From Sulfopaludibacter sp963835555 (GTDB lineage: Bacteria > Acidobacteriota > Terriglobia > Bryobacterales > Bryobacteraceae): a stretch of DNA of 64,000 nt. Position numbers and translations under genes: made by a program. Location of the stretch: assembly GCA_963835555.1 (NCBI GenBank), contig CAWIGC010000038.1, positions 434,001 through 498,000 on the forward strand, in the 5' to 3' direction. Below the pieces are notes generated by a model. It was not told where the DNA came from. It saw only the letters and a list, made by a program, of their open reading frames with translations, and ran no database searches. Of the stretch, positions 48,987 through 57,892 are shown in pieces. Positions within the stretch are counted from its first letter, which is position 1. Every line of letters begins with the position of its first letter.

Positions 48987-49351
48987 AGCTTTCTCCCAAG
49001 TACGTCGCGGAGGGTGTGTAACTGTTTTCCAAGAATGGCTGCCTCAGCCAGGATGGGATTTATGTGCTGGTCGGTGATGTATCCCAAGCGTTTCGCGATC
49101 TCGAGTTGTGTTTGCACCTCCGCCAGCGATCCCTGCGCCATGGAAAGATGATTCAGATAATCTCTGGTAGAAGTCCGCGAATGCCCTTCCGCAATATTCG
49201 AAGGTACCGAAACGGCCGCGCGACGCAACTGACTGGTCAGCCCATACAACTCCGGTTTCGGAAAGTCAGCCGACGCGCGATAGACCATTTCCACCACATC
49301 CATGCCGCGCTGCCAAACCTGCAGTTCCCGAAAATGACTGATCTTACTCAT
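48983..49351 (-). CDS. Four-helix-bundle protein (S23/23S rRNA intervening-sequence family)
   Basis: This protein of about 122 residues starts MSKISHFRELQVWQRGMDVVEMVYRA at the ATG at 49351. It shows the family signature LTSQLRRAAVSVPSNIAEGHSR, then DYLNHLSMAQGSLAEVQTQLEIAKRLGYI, and a final helix ILGKQLHTLRDVLGRKL. Family members were first found inside 23S rRNA intervening sequences and as the Avd accessory protein of diversity-generating retroelements. They form positively charged pentamers of four-helix bundles. Stand-alone copies have no settled function. The open frame extends upstream into the right inverted repeat (GVGVGDGGLVVE), but that is probably untranslated. Its stop overlaps the murG start, and its last codons contain the murG ribosome binding site. 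Confidence 0.92.
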   Translation of the reverse strand: MSKISHFRELQVWQRGMDVVEMVYRASADFPKPELYGLTSQLRRAAVSVPSNIAEGHSRTSTRDYLNHLSMAQGSLAEVQTQLEIAKRLGYITDQHINPILAEAAILGKQLHTLRDVLGRKL

Positions 49352-49359
49352 CTCGACAA

Positions 49360-49396
49360 CTAATCCCCCATCCCCAACCCCCACCCCCAACCCCCG
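49360..49396. repeat. Right 37-bp terminal inverted repeat (C-run on plus, G-run in mRNA)
   Basis: This is the exact inverse of 48929-48965. It begins one base after the ftsW stop codon (49397-49399 on the minus strand) and ends 8 bp before the four-helix-bundle start codon. In the transcript it is G-rich with five runs of four to five G, so it could fold into an RNA G-quadruplex, or pair with the other arm into a long hairpin enclosing the gene. Confidence 0.95.
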
Positions 49397-50545
49397 TCAT
49401 CCCGCGTGTTCGCTCACGTTCATCAGAATCCCCAACATCGCCAGGGTGCTGAGCAGCGAACTGCCTCCGTAGCTGATCATGGGGAGGGGGATGCCTTTGG
49501 TGGGGCCCATTCCGATGACTACGCTCATATTAATGAAGGCCTGAACCACCACTACGACCGTTACTCCAAGCGCGAGGTAGCGGCCGAAGTCGTCTTTGAT
49601 TTTCACCGTTGTGCGCAGGCCGCGCCAGAAGATCACCGAGAAGCCGATCAGAAGCCCCACGGTGCCGATCAATCCCATCTCTTCACCCACCACGGCATAG
49701 ATGAAGTCCGTATGCGCCTCCGGCAGGTAGAGCAGCTTCTGGCGGCCATTCATCAGCCCCACTCCGAAAGGCCCTCCGGCGCCCACCGCGATTTTCGATT
49801 GCGCGAGCTGGTAAGTAGTGTCGGCCGTCGTCAGCGACTTCTGCAGTTGCGCCTTGATATGTCCACTGGGGTCAAATCTGGTCACAATTTTGAATTGGGG
49901 GTCGAAGAACTGCACCACGCGCTTCATGCGGTACGGATCGTTCCAGATGGAGATCACTACGCCAATCAACGCCACCACGGCCGCGATCGCCACATACCGC
50001 CATTCCAGGCCCGCCACGAAAAATACGATGGAGGCCACCGCTCCCAGCACCACGGCCGTTCCCAGGTCCGCGCGCACCACGGCGAAAATCACCAGGCCGA
50101 CGGCCAGCGCCGCCGGCACCAGCGTATGCCGCGGATTGTTGATGGCGCGGGCCCGCCAGGTGACGAAGAAAGCCAGGAAGATCACCAGCGCGGGCTTAGC
50201 GAGTTCCGAGGGCTGAACGCCCACCGGCCCGAGCCGCAGCCAGCGGTGACCGGCGGAATCCAGCACGTACACCGCCGCCAGCAGCATCAGCGCGATGCCG
50301 ATGGCGGTGAACGCCACACCCGGATTCTGATAATTGCGATAGGAGGTCTTCTTGAGCGCCATCATCACGATGACGGAGAGCACCGCCCATTCCAACTGCC
50401 GGATCACGAAGTGCCAGCTCGACTGATAGCGCGGATCCAGCTTGGCGCTGATGGACGATGCGCTGTAGATAATCAGCGCGCCGAACGACATCATCACCAG
50501 CACCGTGACGAACAGGATCCAATCCGTTTTCAGCCGCTGCGCCAT
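49397..50545 (-). CDS. ftsW: Peptidoglycan glycosyltransferase FtsW (SEDS family)
   Basis: This intact 382-residue polytopic protein has about ten transmembrane helices. SEDS hallmarks are DSAGHRWLRLGPVGVQPSELAKPALVIFLAFF, ADLGTAVVLGAVASIVFF, YQLAQSKIAVGAGGPFGVGLMNGRQKLLYLPEAHTDFIYAVVGEE and the final KGIPLPMISYGGSSLLSTLAMLGILMNV. FtsW polymerises lipid II at the septum together with the transpeptidase FtsI, encoded upstream. The stop TGA at 49397-49399 is preceded by GG-ATG-A. That may preserve an old murG start overlapping the ftsW stop, now cut off by the inserted element. It begins 1 bp after murD. Confidence 0.96.
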   Translation of the reverse strand: MAQRLKTDWILFVTVLVMMSFGALIIYSASSISAKLDPRYQSSWHFVIRQLEWAVLSVIVMMALKKTSYRNYQNPGVAFTAIGIALMLLAAVYVLDSAGHRWLRLGPVGVQPSELAKPALVIFLAFFVTWRARAINNPRHTLVPAALAVGLVIFAVVRADLGTAVVLGAVASIVFFVAGLEWRYVAIAAVVALIGVVISIWNDPYRMKRVVQFFDPQFKIVTRFDPSGHIKAQLQKSLTTADTTYQLAQSKIAVGAGGPFGVGLMNGRQKLLYLPEAHTDFIYAVVGEEMGLIGTVGLLIGFSVIFWRGLRTTVKIKDDFGRYLALGVTVVVVVQAFINMSVVIGMGPTKGIPLPMISYGGSSLLSTLAMLGILMNVSEHAG

Positions 50546-50546
50546 A

Positions 50547-51887
50547 TCAGTCCTTCTCCTGCAATTGATTCACGATTTGTTTAAACACCTCGCCGCGATG
50601 CTCGTAACTGCGGAACTGGTCGAAGCTGGCGCAAGCGGGCGCCAGCAGCACCGTATCGCCCGCGCGGCCGTGCTGGTACCCGTATGCGATGGCGGCCTCC
50701 AGCGTCCCGGCCTCGATCAACTCCACCGCGCCGCGCAATTGGCCGGCAATCTTGTCCGCGGCCGCGCCGATGAGCAACGCCGCGTGCGCCTTGGCTTTCA
50801 GCGATGGCCGCAGGGCGGCATAATCCAGGCCCTTATCCTTCCCCCCGAGAATCACCCAGAGGCCGCCGGCGAATGCGTCCAGCGCCTTGAGGGTAGCATC
50901 CACGCTGGTGGCTTTGGAATCGTTGTAGAAATCGATTCCGCTCACCTTACGGACAAATTCCAGACGATGCTCGACCGCGTGGAAGGTCCGCACCGCGGCG
51001 GCGATGCTTTCGCGCGGCACTCCGGCGCGGGCCGCGGCAATGGAGGCGGCCAGCACGTTTTCCACATTGTGGCGTCCGCGAATGGGAATCTCGCGCTCTT
51101 CCATGAGCAGCTTGCCGTCCAGCATCAGTTTGCCATTCGAGAGACTGGCCCCCGGAGTCACCTTGCGCCGGCTGCTGAACCACTGCACGATGGCCCGCGT
51201 ACCCACGGCGTAGGAAACACACACGGGGTCGTCCGCATTCAGCACGGCTACATCTTCCGCCAGTTGGGTCTGGAACAGGCGCCCTTTGGCCGCGGCATAA
51301 TTTTCGAAGGTATGGTGGCGGTCCAGGTGGTTCTGCGTGACGTTGAGCGCCACCGCAATGTGCGCGCAAAATCCCACGATGCTTTCCAGTTGGAAGCTGG
51401 AAAGTTCCAGCACGTTCCAGCCATCCTTGCGGGAAGCGTCCAGCATCGCCGTGACCGGCGTGCCGATATTGCCGCCCACCTGCACAAGGAATCCGGCTTC
51501 GCGCAGAATGTGGCCAACCAGGCTGGTGGTGGTGGTTTTTCCGTTGGACCCCGTGATCCCGATGGTAGGTCCCTTCAGGAACGGCGCGGCCAGTTCCACC
51601 TCGCCGGCGACATGGATTCCGCGGGCGCGCGCGGCCACCAGCGGCGGCAGGTCCCAGGGGACATCGGGCGAGAGCGCTATCAGGTCGTTACCCTCGAACA
51701 CAGCGGGCGATTGCTGCTCGAAAGGGATGTTGAGGCGCGCCAGCAAATCGCCGGCCGCGGCCAGTTCGGCCAGCGGTTTGAGGTCGGTCGCGCGCACGAT
51801 GGCGCCCTGGCGCGACAGAAATTCCGCCATCGCCATGCCGGATTTCTTCATCCCGACCACCAACGCTTTTGTGCCGCTCAGTTCCAT
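50547..51887 (-). CDS. murD: UDP-N-acetylmuramoyl-L-alanine--D-glutamate ligase
   Basis: MurD adds D-Glu to UDP-MurNAc-L-Ala. The intact protein of about 446 residues begins MELSGTKALVVGMKKSGMAMAEFL (ATG 51887), has the ATP loop IGITGSNGKTTTTSLVGHIL, the ELSSFQLESI block, NVTQNHLDRHHTFENYAAAKGRLF, and the C-terminal FYNDSKATSVDATLKALDAF with GGKDKGLDY. A longer open frame to 51947 would overlap mraY and lacks homology. It lies between mraY (2-bp gap) and ftsW (1-bp gap). Confidence 0.97.
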   Translation of the reverse strand: MELSGTKALVVGMKKSGMAMAEFLSRQGAIVRATDLKPLAELAAAGDLLARLNIPFEQQSPAVFEGNDLIALSPDVPWDLPPLVAARARGIHVAGEVELAAPFLKGPTIGITGSNGKTTTTSLVGHILREAGFLVQVGGNIGTPVTAMLDASRKDGWNVLELSSFQLESIVGFCAHIAVALNVTQNHLDRHHTFENYAAAKGRLFQTQLAEDVAVLNADDPVCVSYAVGTRAIVQWFSSRRKVTPGASLSNGKLMLDGKLLMEEREIPIRGRHNVENVLAASIAAARAGVPRESIAAAVRTFHAVEHRLEFVRKVSGIDFYNDSKATSVDATLKALDAFAGGLWVILGGKDKGLDYAALRPSLKAKAHAALLIGAAADKIAGQLRGAVELIEAGTLEAAIAYGYQHGRAGDTVLLAPACASFDQFRSYEHRGEVFKQIVNQLQEKD

Positions 51888-51889
51888 CC

Positions 51890-53026
51890 TTATCTCAGCT
51901 TCAACGTAGTGAGCGCGAAGAGCGCCAGAACCAGGCCGGCGATCCAAAATCGCGCGATGATTTTCGATTCGGTCCAGCCCAGCGCTTCGAAGTGGTGATG
52001 CAGCGGCGCCATTTTGAAGATGCGCTTGCCGCCGCGCAGCTTAAAGCTGCCCACCTGCAAAATCACCGAAACCGCCTCCAGAATAAACACGCCGCCGATG
52101 AATAGAAGCAGGACCTCCTGCTTGATCAGCACCGCCACCACCGCCATGGCGCCGCCCAAACCGAGCGAGCCCACATCCCCCATGAAAATTTCCGCCGGAT
52201 GCGCGTTGTACCACAGAAAGCCCAGGCTGGCTCCGGTCATGGAGCCGCAAAACACCGTAAGTTCCCCGGTGCGCGGATTGCGGGCCAGTTGCAGATATTC
52301 GGCCAGTTGGGCGTGGCCGCCGGCATACGTCAGAATAGTCAGCGCGCCGGCCGCAATCACCATTAGCCCGATGGCCAGGCCGTCCAATCCGTCGGTCAGG
52401 TTGACCGCGTTGGAAGCGAACACTACCACCAGCGCCACGAAGATGCAGAAAGGCAGCGCACCCAAAAGGTATGTCCAGGGATTGCCCAGCAGCGACCCGA
52501 TGAGCAGCGACGGCTTGAACTGCTTGAGGAACGGAATATTCATGGCCGTGCTGAAATCGCCGTATGCGCGCATCAGCAGCAGCACGCCCGCGAACAGGAA
52601 TCCCATCAAAAACTGATAGGTCAGCTTGCGCCGTCCGGTGAGTCCCAGGTTGCGCCGTTTGGTGACTTTCGAGTAATCGTCCAGAAACCCGATCCAGCCG
52701 TAGCCCAGCAGCGCCGCGATGGCGATCCACACGTAGGGGAAGCGCAGGTCTGCCCAAAGCAGGGTGGGAATCACAATAGAAATGATAATCAGGATGCCGC
52801 CCATGGTGGGCGTGCCGGCCTTCTTCTGGTGAGATTTGGGACCTTCTTCGCGGATATATTGGCCGATTTGAAATTCCCGCAGCTTATTGATCAGCCACGG
52901 ACCCAGCGCGATGCACAGGAATAGCGCGGTGAGGCTGGCGAAAGCCGTGCGGAAGGTGATGTACTGAAACACGCGGAAGGGGCTGACGTATTTGCGGAGC
53001 TGATCGTAGAGCAGGAAGTAGAGCAT
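51890..53026 (-). CDS. mraY: Phospho-N-acetylmuramoyl-pentapeptide transferase
   Basis: MraY transfers phospho-MurNAc-pentapeptide to undecaprenyl phosphate, making lipid I. The intact 378-residue protein has ten or so transmembrane helices. The conserved loops are GPKSHQKKAGTPTMGGILII, the Asp pair in IGFLDDYSKVTKRRNLGLTGRRKL, NAVNLTDGLDGLAIG, and FLWYNAHPAEIFMGDVGSLGLGGAMA. The metal- and substrate-binding Asp residues are all present. The start overlaps the murF stop as TAATG, indicating translational coupling. Confidence 0.97.
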   Translation of the reverse strand: MLYFLLYDQLRKYVSPFRVFQYITFRTAFASLTALFLCIALGPWLINKLREFQIGQYIREEGPKSHQKKAGTPTMGGILIIISIVIPTLLWADLRFPYVWIAIAALLGYGWIGFLDDYSKVTKRRNLGLTGRRKLTYQFLMGFLFAGVLLLMRAYGDFSTAMNIPFLKQFKPSLLIGSLLGNPWTYLLGALPFCIFVALVVVFASNAVNLTDGLDGLAIGLMVIAAGALTILTYAGGHAQLAEYLQLARNPRTGELTVFCGSMTGASLGFLWYNAHPAEIFMGDVGSLGLGGAMAVVAVLIKQEVLLLFIGGVFILEAVSVILQVGSFKLRGGKRIFKMAPLHHHFEALGWTESKIIARFWIAGLVLALFALTTLKLR

Positions 53027-54365
53027 TAGTTTTGAAACCTCCCGAGCGCCCGCTCCACCTGCACGCCGCGAGACCCCTTGAACAGGATGGCATCGCCCGG
53101 ACGCGCCGCGAGGCGGGCATATTCGCCCGCCTCTTCAGGGTCGGCAAAAAAATGCGCGGCGCTCTCCGGAAGCCCGGCGCCGACCGCCGCGTTGACCATC
53201 TCGCGCGCGTCTCCGCGCACGCCGATCAATAAATCCACTCCATGCTCCGCCGCATACCGGCCCACCTGGCGGTGCAATTCCGCGGAGGCGTGCCCCAGTT
53301 CCAGCATCTCTCCCAAGACGGCGATGCGCCGCCGCGCGGGCGTTTCCCGCAGCACGTCAAGCATGGATTGCATCGCCTCGGGATTGGCGTTGTAACAATC
53401 GTTCCAGATGGTGATGCCGTTCCGCACGGTCCGCTCCCCACGCATTTTGCCCACGGCGAAACCAGCGACGGCGTCGCGCAAACGCTCCGGCGCGATGCCG
53501 AATTCCCGCGCTACGGCCACGGCGGCCAGCAGGTTCATCACCGCGTGGCGGCCCGGCAGGCCCGTTTCATACTCCACACCCAGGGCGCGAAAGCGGCTGC
53601 CTTCCGCTCCTTCAGAGAGCACTTCCGCCCGCACGTCCGCGCCATCGGAGAACCCGAACGTCACCGACCGCCCCGCGATGGACGCGGCCGAACGCGCGCA
53701 CCCGCGCATCGTCGCCATTCAGGATGGCCACGCCGCCGGCCGGAAGACTTTCAATCAGTTCCCGCTTGGCGGCCGCAACGCCGTCGATGGAATCGAAGAA
53801 TTCCACGTGCGCATACCCCACGTTGGTGACCACGCCGATGTCCGGCCTGGCAATCGACGCCAGTTCGCGGATTTCGCCCGCATGATTCATGCCCATTTCC
53901 AGTACACCGGCGCGGCACCCCTCCGGCAGCCGCAGAATCGAGAGCGGCACGCCTACGTGATTATTGAAATTACCAATGGTCTTGCCGACTGGAAGCTCTA
54001 CGGCCAAAAGATGCGCGATGGCATCTTTGGTGGTAGTCTTCCCCGCGCTACCCGTCACACCGATGACGGTTCCACCCCAAGTCTCACGCGCCCAGTTCCC
54101 TAAACTCTGTAACGCCAGCAGCGTGTCCGGCACCAGCATCTCGCCCGGCGCTCCGCTGCTTCGCTCTACCACCACGCCCGCGGCGCCCTGCGCGACGGCT
54201 TGCGCGACATAGTCGTGGCCATCGTGATTCGGCCCGCGTAGCGCAAAGTAGACGTCGCCCGCGATTTTGTGTCCGGGTATCCACGCTCCACCCTGCAACG
54301 GCTACCGGCCGAACTTCACCCGCGGCGTGCATGGCACGCGCAACTTCTTGTAAATCAAAGGTCAT
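53026..54365 (-). CDS. murF: UDP-N-acetylmuramoyl-tripeptide--D-alanyl-D-alanine ligase, two frameshifts
   Basis: MurF adds D-Ala-D-Ala to the stem peptide. The N-terminus is MTFDLQEVARAMHAAGEVRP with GWSVDTRT. An extra base in a run of four A/T near 54264 shifts to IAGDVYFALRGPNHDGHDYV. The ATP loop is VIGVTGSAGKTTTKDAIAHLL, followed by NFNNHVGVPLSIL, LEMGMNHAGEIRELA and VTNVGYAHVEFF. A second indel near 53695 leads to SVTFGFSDGADVRAE, NDCYNANPEAMQSMLDVL and LFKGSRGVQVERAL. Joined length is about 446 residues. It lies 3 bp after murE. Confidence 0.95.
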
Positions 54366-54368
54366 GGT

Positions 54369-55853
54369 TCACGGCTGCTTGTGATACCCATAACCCCTCA
54401 GCAGTTCTTTCGCCACCCTTCGATCGTCGAACGGGATGGTCTTGTCCTTCAAAACCTGGTACGGCTCATGGCCTTTACCGGCCAGAATCACAATGTCGCC
54501 TTCGCGCGCCTGCTTCAGAGCGCGGTCAATAGCGATGGCGCGGTCCGGCTCGATAATGTGCGGAACGTCCTTCCGGCGGATCCCCACCAGGGCATCGTTC
54601 ATGATGGCCAGCGGATCTTCCGAGCGCGGATTGTCGCTGGTCAGGACCACGAAATCGCTGGCTTCCGCCGCTGCCTGGCCCATCAGCGGACGTTTGGCCC
54701 GGTCGCGATCGCCGCCGCAGCCGAACAGCGTGATCACGCGTTTGGGATTCAGTCCGCGGGCCACGGCGATGACATTGCGCAGCGCGTCATCGGTGTGCGC
54801 ATAGTCCACCACCACCACGAACGGCTGGCCCTCATCGACGCGCTCAAATCTTCCCGGCACGGCCTTCAGGTCCGCGATGCCGCGGGCAATGGTCTCAGGC
54901 TCGATTCCATACGAGAGACCCACGCCGCAAGCCGCCAGAATATTGTAGACGTTGATTTTGCCGATGAGCGCGGATTCCACGCCGAAACGCAGCTTGCCGG
55001 ACTGCACCTCGAAGCGCAGCCCCTGAAATCCCGAAGAGATGCGCCGGGCCCGCAGATTGGCCTGCGGCCCGTATCCATACCAGTACGTTTCCGTGCCCGC
55101 GCCCACCTGGATTTGCCGGGCGTATTCATCGTCGCTGTTGAGCACCGCGAACGGCGGAGCCGCTGCGCCCGCTCCGCTAAACAGCAGTCGCTTGGCGGCG
55201 AAGTAGGCTTCCATGGTGCCGTGAAAATCCAGATGGTCGCGCGTCAGGTTAGTGAATACCGCAGTGTGGAAATGCAGGCCGTAGACGCGCCCCAGGGCGA
55301 GCGCGTGGGAGGAGACCTCCATGGTGGCGTGACTGCCGCCCAGTTGATCCAACTCGGCGAAGAGACGCACCAGTTCGAGCGACTCGGGCGTGGTGTTGAC
55401 GGCGGGCAGCACGCGTCCCGCCAGGTGATATTCGATCGTCCCGATCAGCGCCGTAGTGTGGCCTGCGGCGCGGAGCACCGAATCCACCAGGAAACCCGTG
55501 GTGGTTTTGCCGTTGGTCCCGGTGATGCCGGTGAGACCGATGCGTTCATCGGGCCGGTGATAGAAGTTGAGCGCTGCCAGGGCCAGGGCCTGCCGTCCGT
55601 GAGTCACCTGGATCCAGGGTGCGCGGAAGCCCGCTGGCGCAGGCGATTCGCCGGCCACCGCGACGGCGCCGCGAGCCAATGCGTCCTGCGCGAATTGCCG
55701 CCCGTCCACCCTGCTGCCCGGAAATGCGAAAAACAGAAAGCCCTCTGCCACACGCCGCGAATCGTAGTCCAAACCGCTGATGGCGAGATTCGTAAGCTCG
55801 GGCGCAAGGGGTTGTTGCAACCCTACGCCGGAGAGTATCTCGCTTAGTGTCAT
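54369..55853 (-). CDS. murE: UDP-MurNAc-L-alanyl-D-glutamate--2,6-diaminopimelate ligase
   Basis: This intact 494-residue MurE has the uridine-binding N-terminal domain, the ATP loop LTGITGTNGKTTTGFLVDSVL, TTPESLELVRLFAELDQ, TNLTRDHLDFHGTMEAYFAAKRLLF and KPLMG-like RAKRPLMG. The specificity loop reads VLTSDNPRSEDP. The DNPR form selects meso-diaminopimelate, whereas lysine-adding enzymes have a different residue there, so Gram-negative-type DAP peptidoglycan is predicted. Its start overlaps the ftsI stop by ATGA. Confidence 0.97.
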   Translation of the reverse strand: MTLSEILSGVGLQQPLAPELTNLAISGLDYDSRRVAEGFLFFAFPGSRVDGRQFAQDALARGAVAVAGESPAPAGFRAPWIQVTHGRQALALAALNFYHRPDERIGLTGITGTNGKTTTGFLVDSVLRAAGHTTALIGTIEYHLAGRVLPAVNTTPESLELVRLFAELDQLGGSHATMEVSSHALALGRVYGLHFHTAVFTNLTRDHLDFHGTMEAYFAAKRLLFSGAGAAAPPFAVLNSDDEYARQIQVGAGTETYWYGYGPQANLRARRISSGFQGLRFEVQSGKLRFGVESALIGKINVYNILAACGVGLSYGIEPETIARGIADLKAVPGRFERVDEGQPFVVVVDYAHTDDALRNVIAVARGLNPKRVITLFGCGGDRDRAKRPLMGQAAAEASDFVVLTSDNPRSEDPLAIMNDALVGIRRKDVPHIIEPDRAIAIDRALKQAREGDIVILAGKGHEPYQVLKDKTIPFDDRRVAKELLRGYGYHKQP

Positions 55854-57844
55854 CTCGAGAATTGGACGCGGATGCGTTCCCCCTGATGCAGAATCGCCCC
55901 TGCCGCGGGGTATTGGACGCGGGCCACGCCGTTCCCGTTCGGCTGGATGACCAGCCCCTGCGAAGCCGCCTCGGCCAGCACGTCGCGCATGGTCTTGCCC
56001 TTGAAGTCCGGCACTTTCGGGCCGTTGCCCGCGGCGGGGCCGGCCTGATCGTCGTCATCCTCGGAATCCAGCAGGATGTTATTGTCGCCGGCGAATTCGG
56101 CTACCGCGGATTCGTCGTCCGGTTCGGCCTGCTTCTTCTCCGCCATCAGCGTGGGCGGCGGATCGTCGGGCAGATCCTTGGGCACTTCCAGCAGGCGCAG
56201 CGCTTCGGTAGCGACGGCGTGAAACACCGGCGCGGCGGCGCGTCCGCCGTATCCGTTGACGCCATGCGTCCCGTTCAGCGTCACCACCACCACCATGGTT
56301 GGATTGGTGAGGGGCACCATGCCGATGAACGTGCCGTTGTAATTGTGCGTGTAGTGCCTGGTGGCAAAGTCGTAAATTTGGGCCGATCCGGTCTTTCCCG
56401 CCACCGAATATCCGGCGAGGCGCGCCTCCGGGTACCCGGTGCCGCCCACCGTGACTACGCCTTCCATCATCTGGCGCATGGTGATGGCGGTTTCCGGCCG
56501 GATGGCGCGCACCGGCGGCTCGATTGGCGTCATCTGGCCGCCCCTTCTGAGAACCAGCCGCGGCTCCACCAGCAATCCCCCGTTGGCCACTACCGACGCA
56601 GCTCGCGCCAATTGGATGGTGGTCACGCCAATTTCGTGCCCGATCGCGATCGAAGCCAGGGAGGTGGCCTGCCACTGTTTGAGCCCGCGCAATCGCCCGC
56701 GCGATTCCCCGGGCAGCGGGATACCGGTCCTATCGCCGAAACCAAACTTCTTGATGTACTGGAAGAAGTTCTGCTGGCCTACCGTCATGCCGATCTTGAT
56801 GGCGCCCACGTTGCTGGAATGCTTCAGCACCTCCGCCATGGAGATGACGCCATATCCGCCGTGCGCCTCGTGAATGGTGCGTCCGAACAGAGTGATGGAG
56901 CCGCGCCCGCAATCGATCATGGTCTCCGGCCGCAGCCGCGTGGTTTCCAGAGCCGCCGAAAGCGTAACCACCTTGAACACCGACCCGGGTTCGAACGGTA
57001 CGGCGGTGGCGTGATTCTGCCGGGCCACCACCTCCTGATAAGAGACGGGCGGCACGTTGGGATCGAACGTGGGATAGCTGGCCAGCGCCAGAATGTCGCC
57101 GGTGTTGGGATCCATCACCACCACGCTGCCGCTGGATGCGTTGTGCGCCGCCACACCGGCTTCCAGTTCGCGCTCCGCCACGAATTGCAGCCGCTCGTCG
57201 ATGGTCAGGGTGATAGGCGTTCCGGGACGGCCCGCGCTTTCGTTCTGCGAATCGACCCCGCGATGCTTGACGTCTTTCAGAAGCAGTTCCTGCCCTGGAA
57301 CGCCGCTCAGGTCCACATCGAGCGCCTTCTCCACGCCGCCGTTGCCGTGCTCGGAAAAGTCAACGCCGCCCAGAATGTGGGCCGCCAGTCTGCCTTTGGG
57401 ATAATGACGCTGGCTGTCGGTCTGGATCTTGATGTAGTCCAGAGCTACGTTGCGCAGATGCTGGCCTTCGTCGAAGCTGATGTTCTTTTTGATAATCAGA
57501 TAGCCGCGATTGTTGTCCCGGGCGCTCTTCAGCCGGCCGTACAGTTCCACGCGGTCCAGATGCAGGAACTGGCTCAGAATATCCGCGGCCACTCCGATAT
57601 CCGGCACCTTGAGCGGATTCACGTACACGAACTCGGTAGGAATGCTCATGGCCAGGGGCTGCCCGTTGCGGTCGAAAATGGTGCCGCGCGGCGCGGGAAT
57701 GATGCGCACTTCCTCCTGGTGCTTGCGCGCCTGGAGCACGTAGTCGTGGTGATGCAGCACCTGGAGCGAAATCAGTTTGTAAAAGATGGCCCCGCCCCAG
57801 AGGAGAACGCCCAGGGCGAGCCATGTCAGACGGCGCTCAACCAT
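55850..57844 (-). CDS. ftsI: Septal transpeptidase FtsI (PBP3-type) with C-terminal PASTA domain
   Basis: This class B penicillin-binding protein of about 664 residues crosslinks septal peptidoglycan with FtsW. A single N-terminal membrane helix (WLALGVLLWGGAIFYKLISL) is followed by the dimerisation domain (RGTIFDRNGQPLAMSIPTEFVYVNP). The transpeptidase domain has SxxK in FEPGSVFKVVTLSAAL, SxN in EVLKHSSNVGAIKIG, and KTG in YSVAGKTGSAQIYDF. An acidic linker (LLDSEDDDDQAG) leads to one PASTA domain (VPDFKGKTMRDVLAEAASQGLVIQPNGNG). PASTA domains bind peptidoglycan or beta-lactams and are less usual in Gram-negative FtsI. The start ATG at 57844 is preferred to a TTG at 57859. Confidence 0.95.
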   Translation of the reverse strand: MVERRLTWLALGVLLWGGAIFYKLISLQVLHHHDYVLQARKHQEEVRIIPAPRGTIFDRNGQPLAMSIPTEFVYVNPLKVPDIGVAADILSQFLHLDRVELYGRLKSARDNNRGYLIIKKNISFDEGQHLRNVALDYIKIQTDSQRHYPKGRLAAHILGGVDFSEHGNGGVEKALDVDLSGVPGQELLLKDVKHRGVDSQNESAGRPGTPITLTIDERLQFVAERELEAGVAAHNASSGSVVVMDPNTGDILALASYPTFDPNVPPVSYQEVVARQNHATAVPFEPGSVFKVVTLSAALETTRLRPETMIDCGRGSITLFGRTIHEAHGGYGVISMAEVLKHSSNVGAIKIGMTVGQQNFFQYIKKFGFGDRTGIPLPGESRGRLRGLKQWQATSLASIAIGHEIGVTTIQLARAASVVANGGLLVEPRLVLRRGGQMTPIEPPVRAIRPETAITMRQMMEGVVTVGGTGYPEARLAGYSVAGKTGSAQIYDFATRHYTHNYNGTFIGMVPLTNPTMVVVVTLNGTHGVNGYGGRAAAPVFHAVATEALRLLEVPKDLPDDPPPTLMAEKKQAEPDDESAVAEFAGDNNILLDSEDDDDQAGPAAGNGPKVPDFKGKTMRDVLAEAASQGLVIQPNGNGVARVQYPAAGAILHQGERIRVQFSR

Positions 57845-57892
57845 ACACTTGTCCGGCAACCGCTCCCTCCCGGGGTGCGGTCGAGAAGCACC

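Larger units (their letters stand above)
48929..49396. mobile_element. 468-bp inverted-repeat element carrying a four-helix-bundle gene, inserted between ftsW and murG
   Basis: Perfect 37-bp inverted repeats enclose one gene of the 23S-rRNA-intervening-sequence (S23) four-helix-bundle family and almost nothing else. The right end abuts the ftsW stop codon exactly, and the left end leads into the murG core. ftsW and murG are normally adjacent in dcw clusters, so the segment is an insertion. No transposase is encoded, so it would have to move in trans, like a MITE with cargo, or by the action of the encoded protein. Repeats, gene and junctions are seen directly; mobility is inference. Confidence 0.75.
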
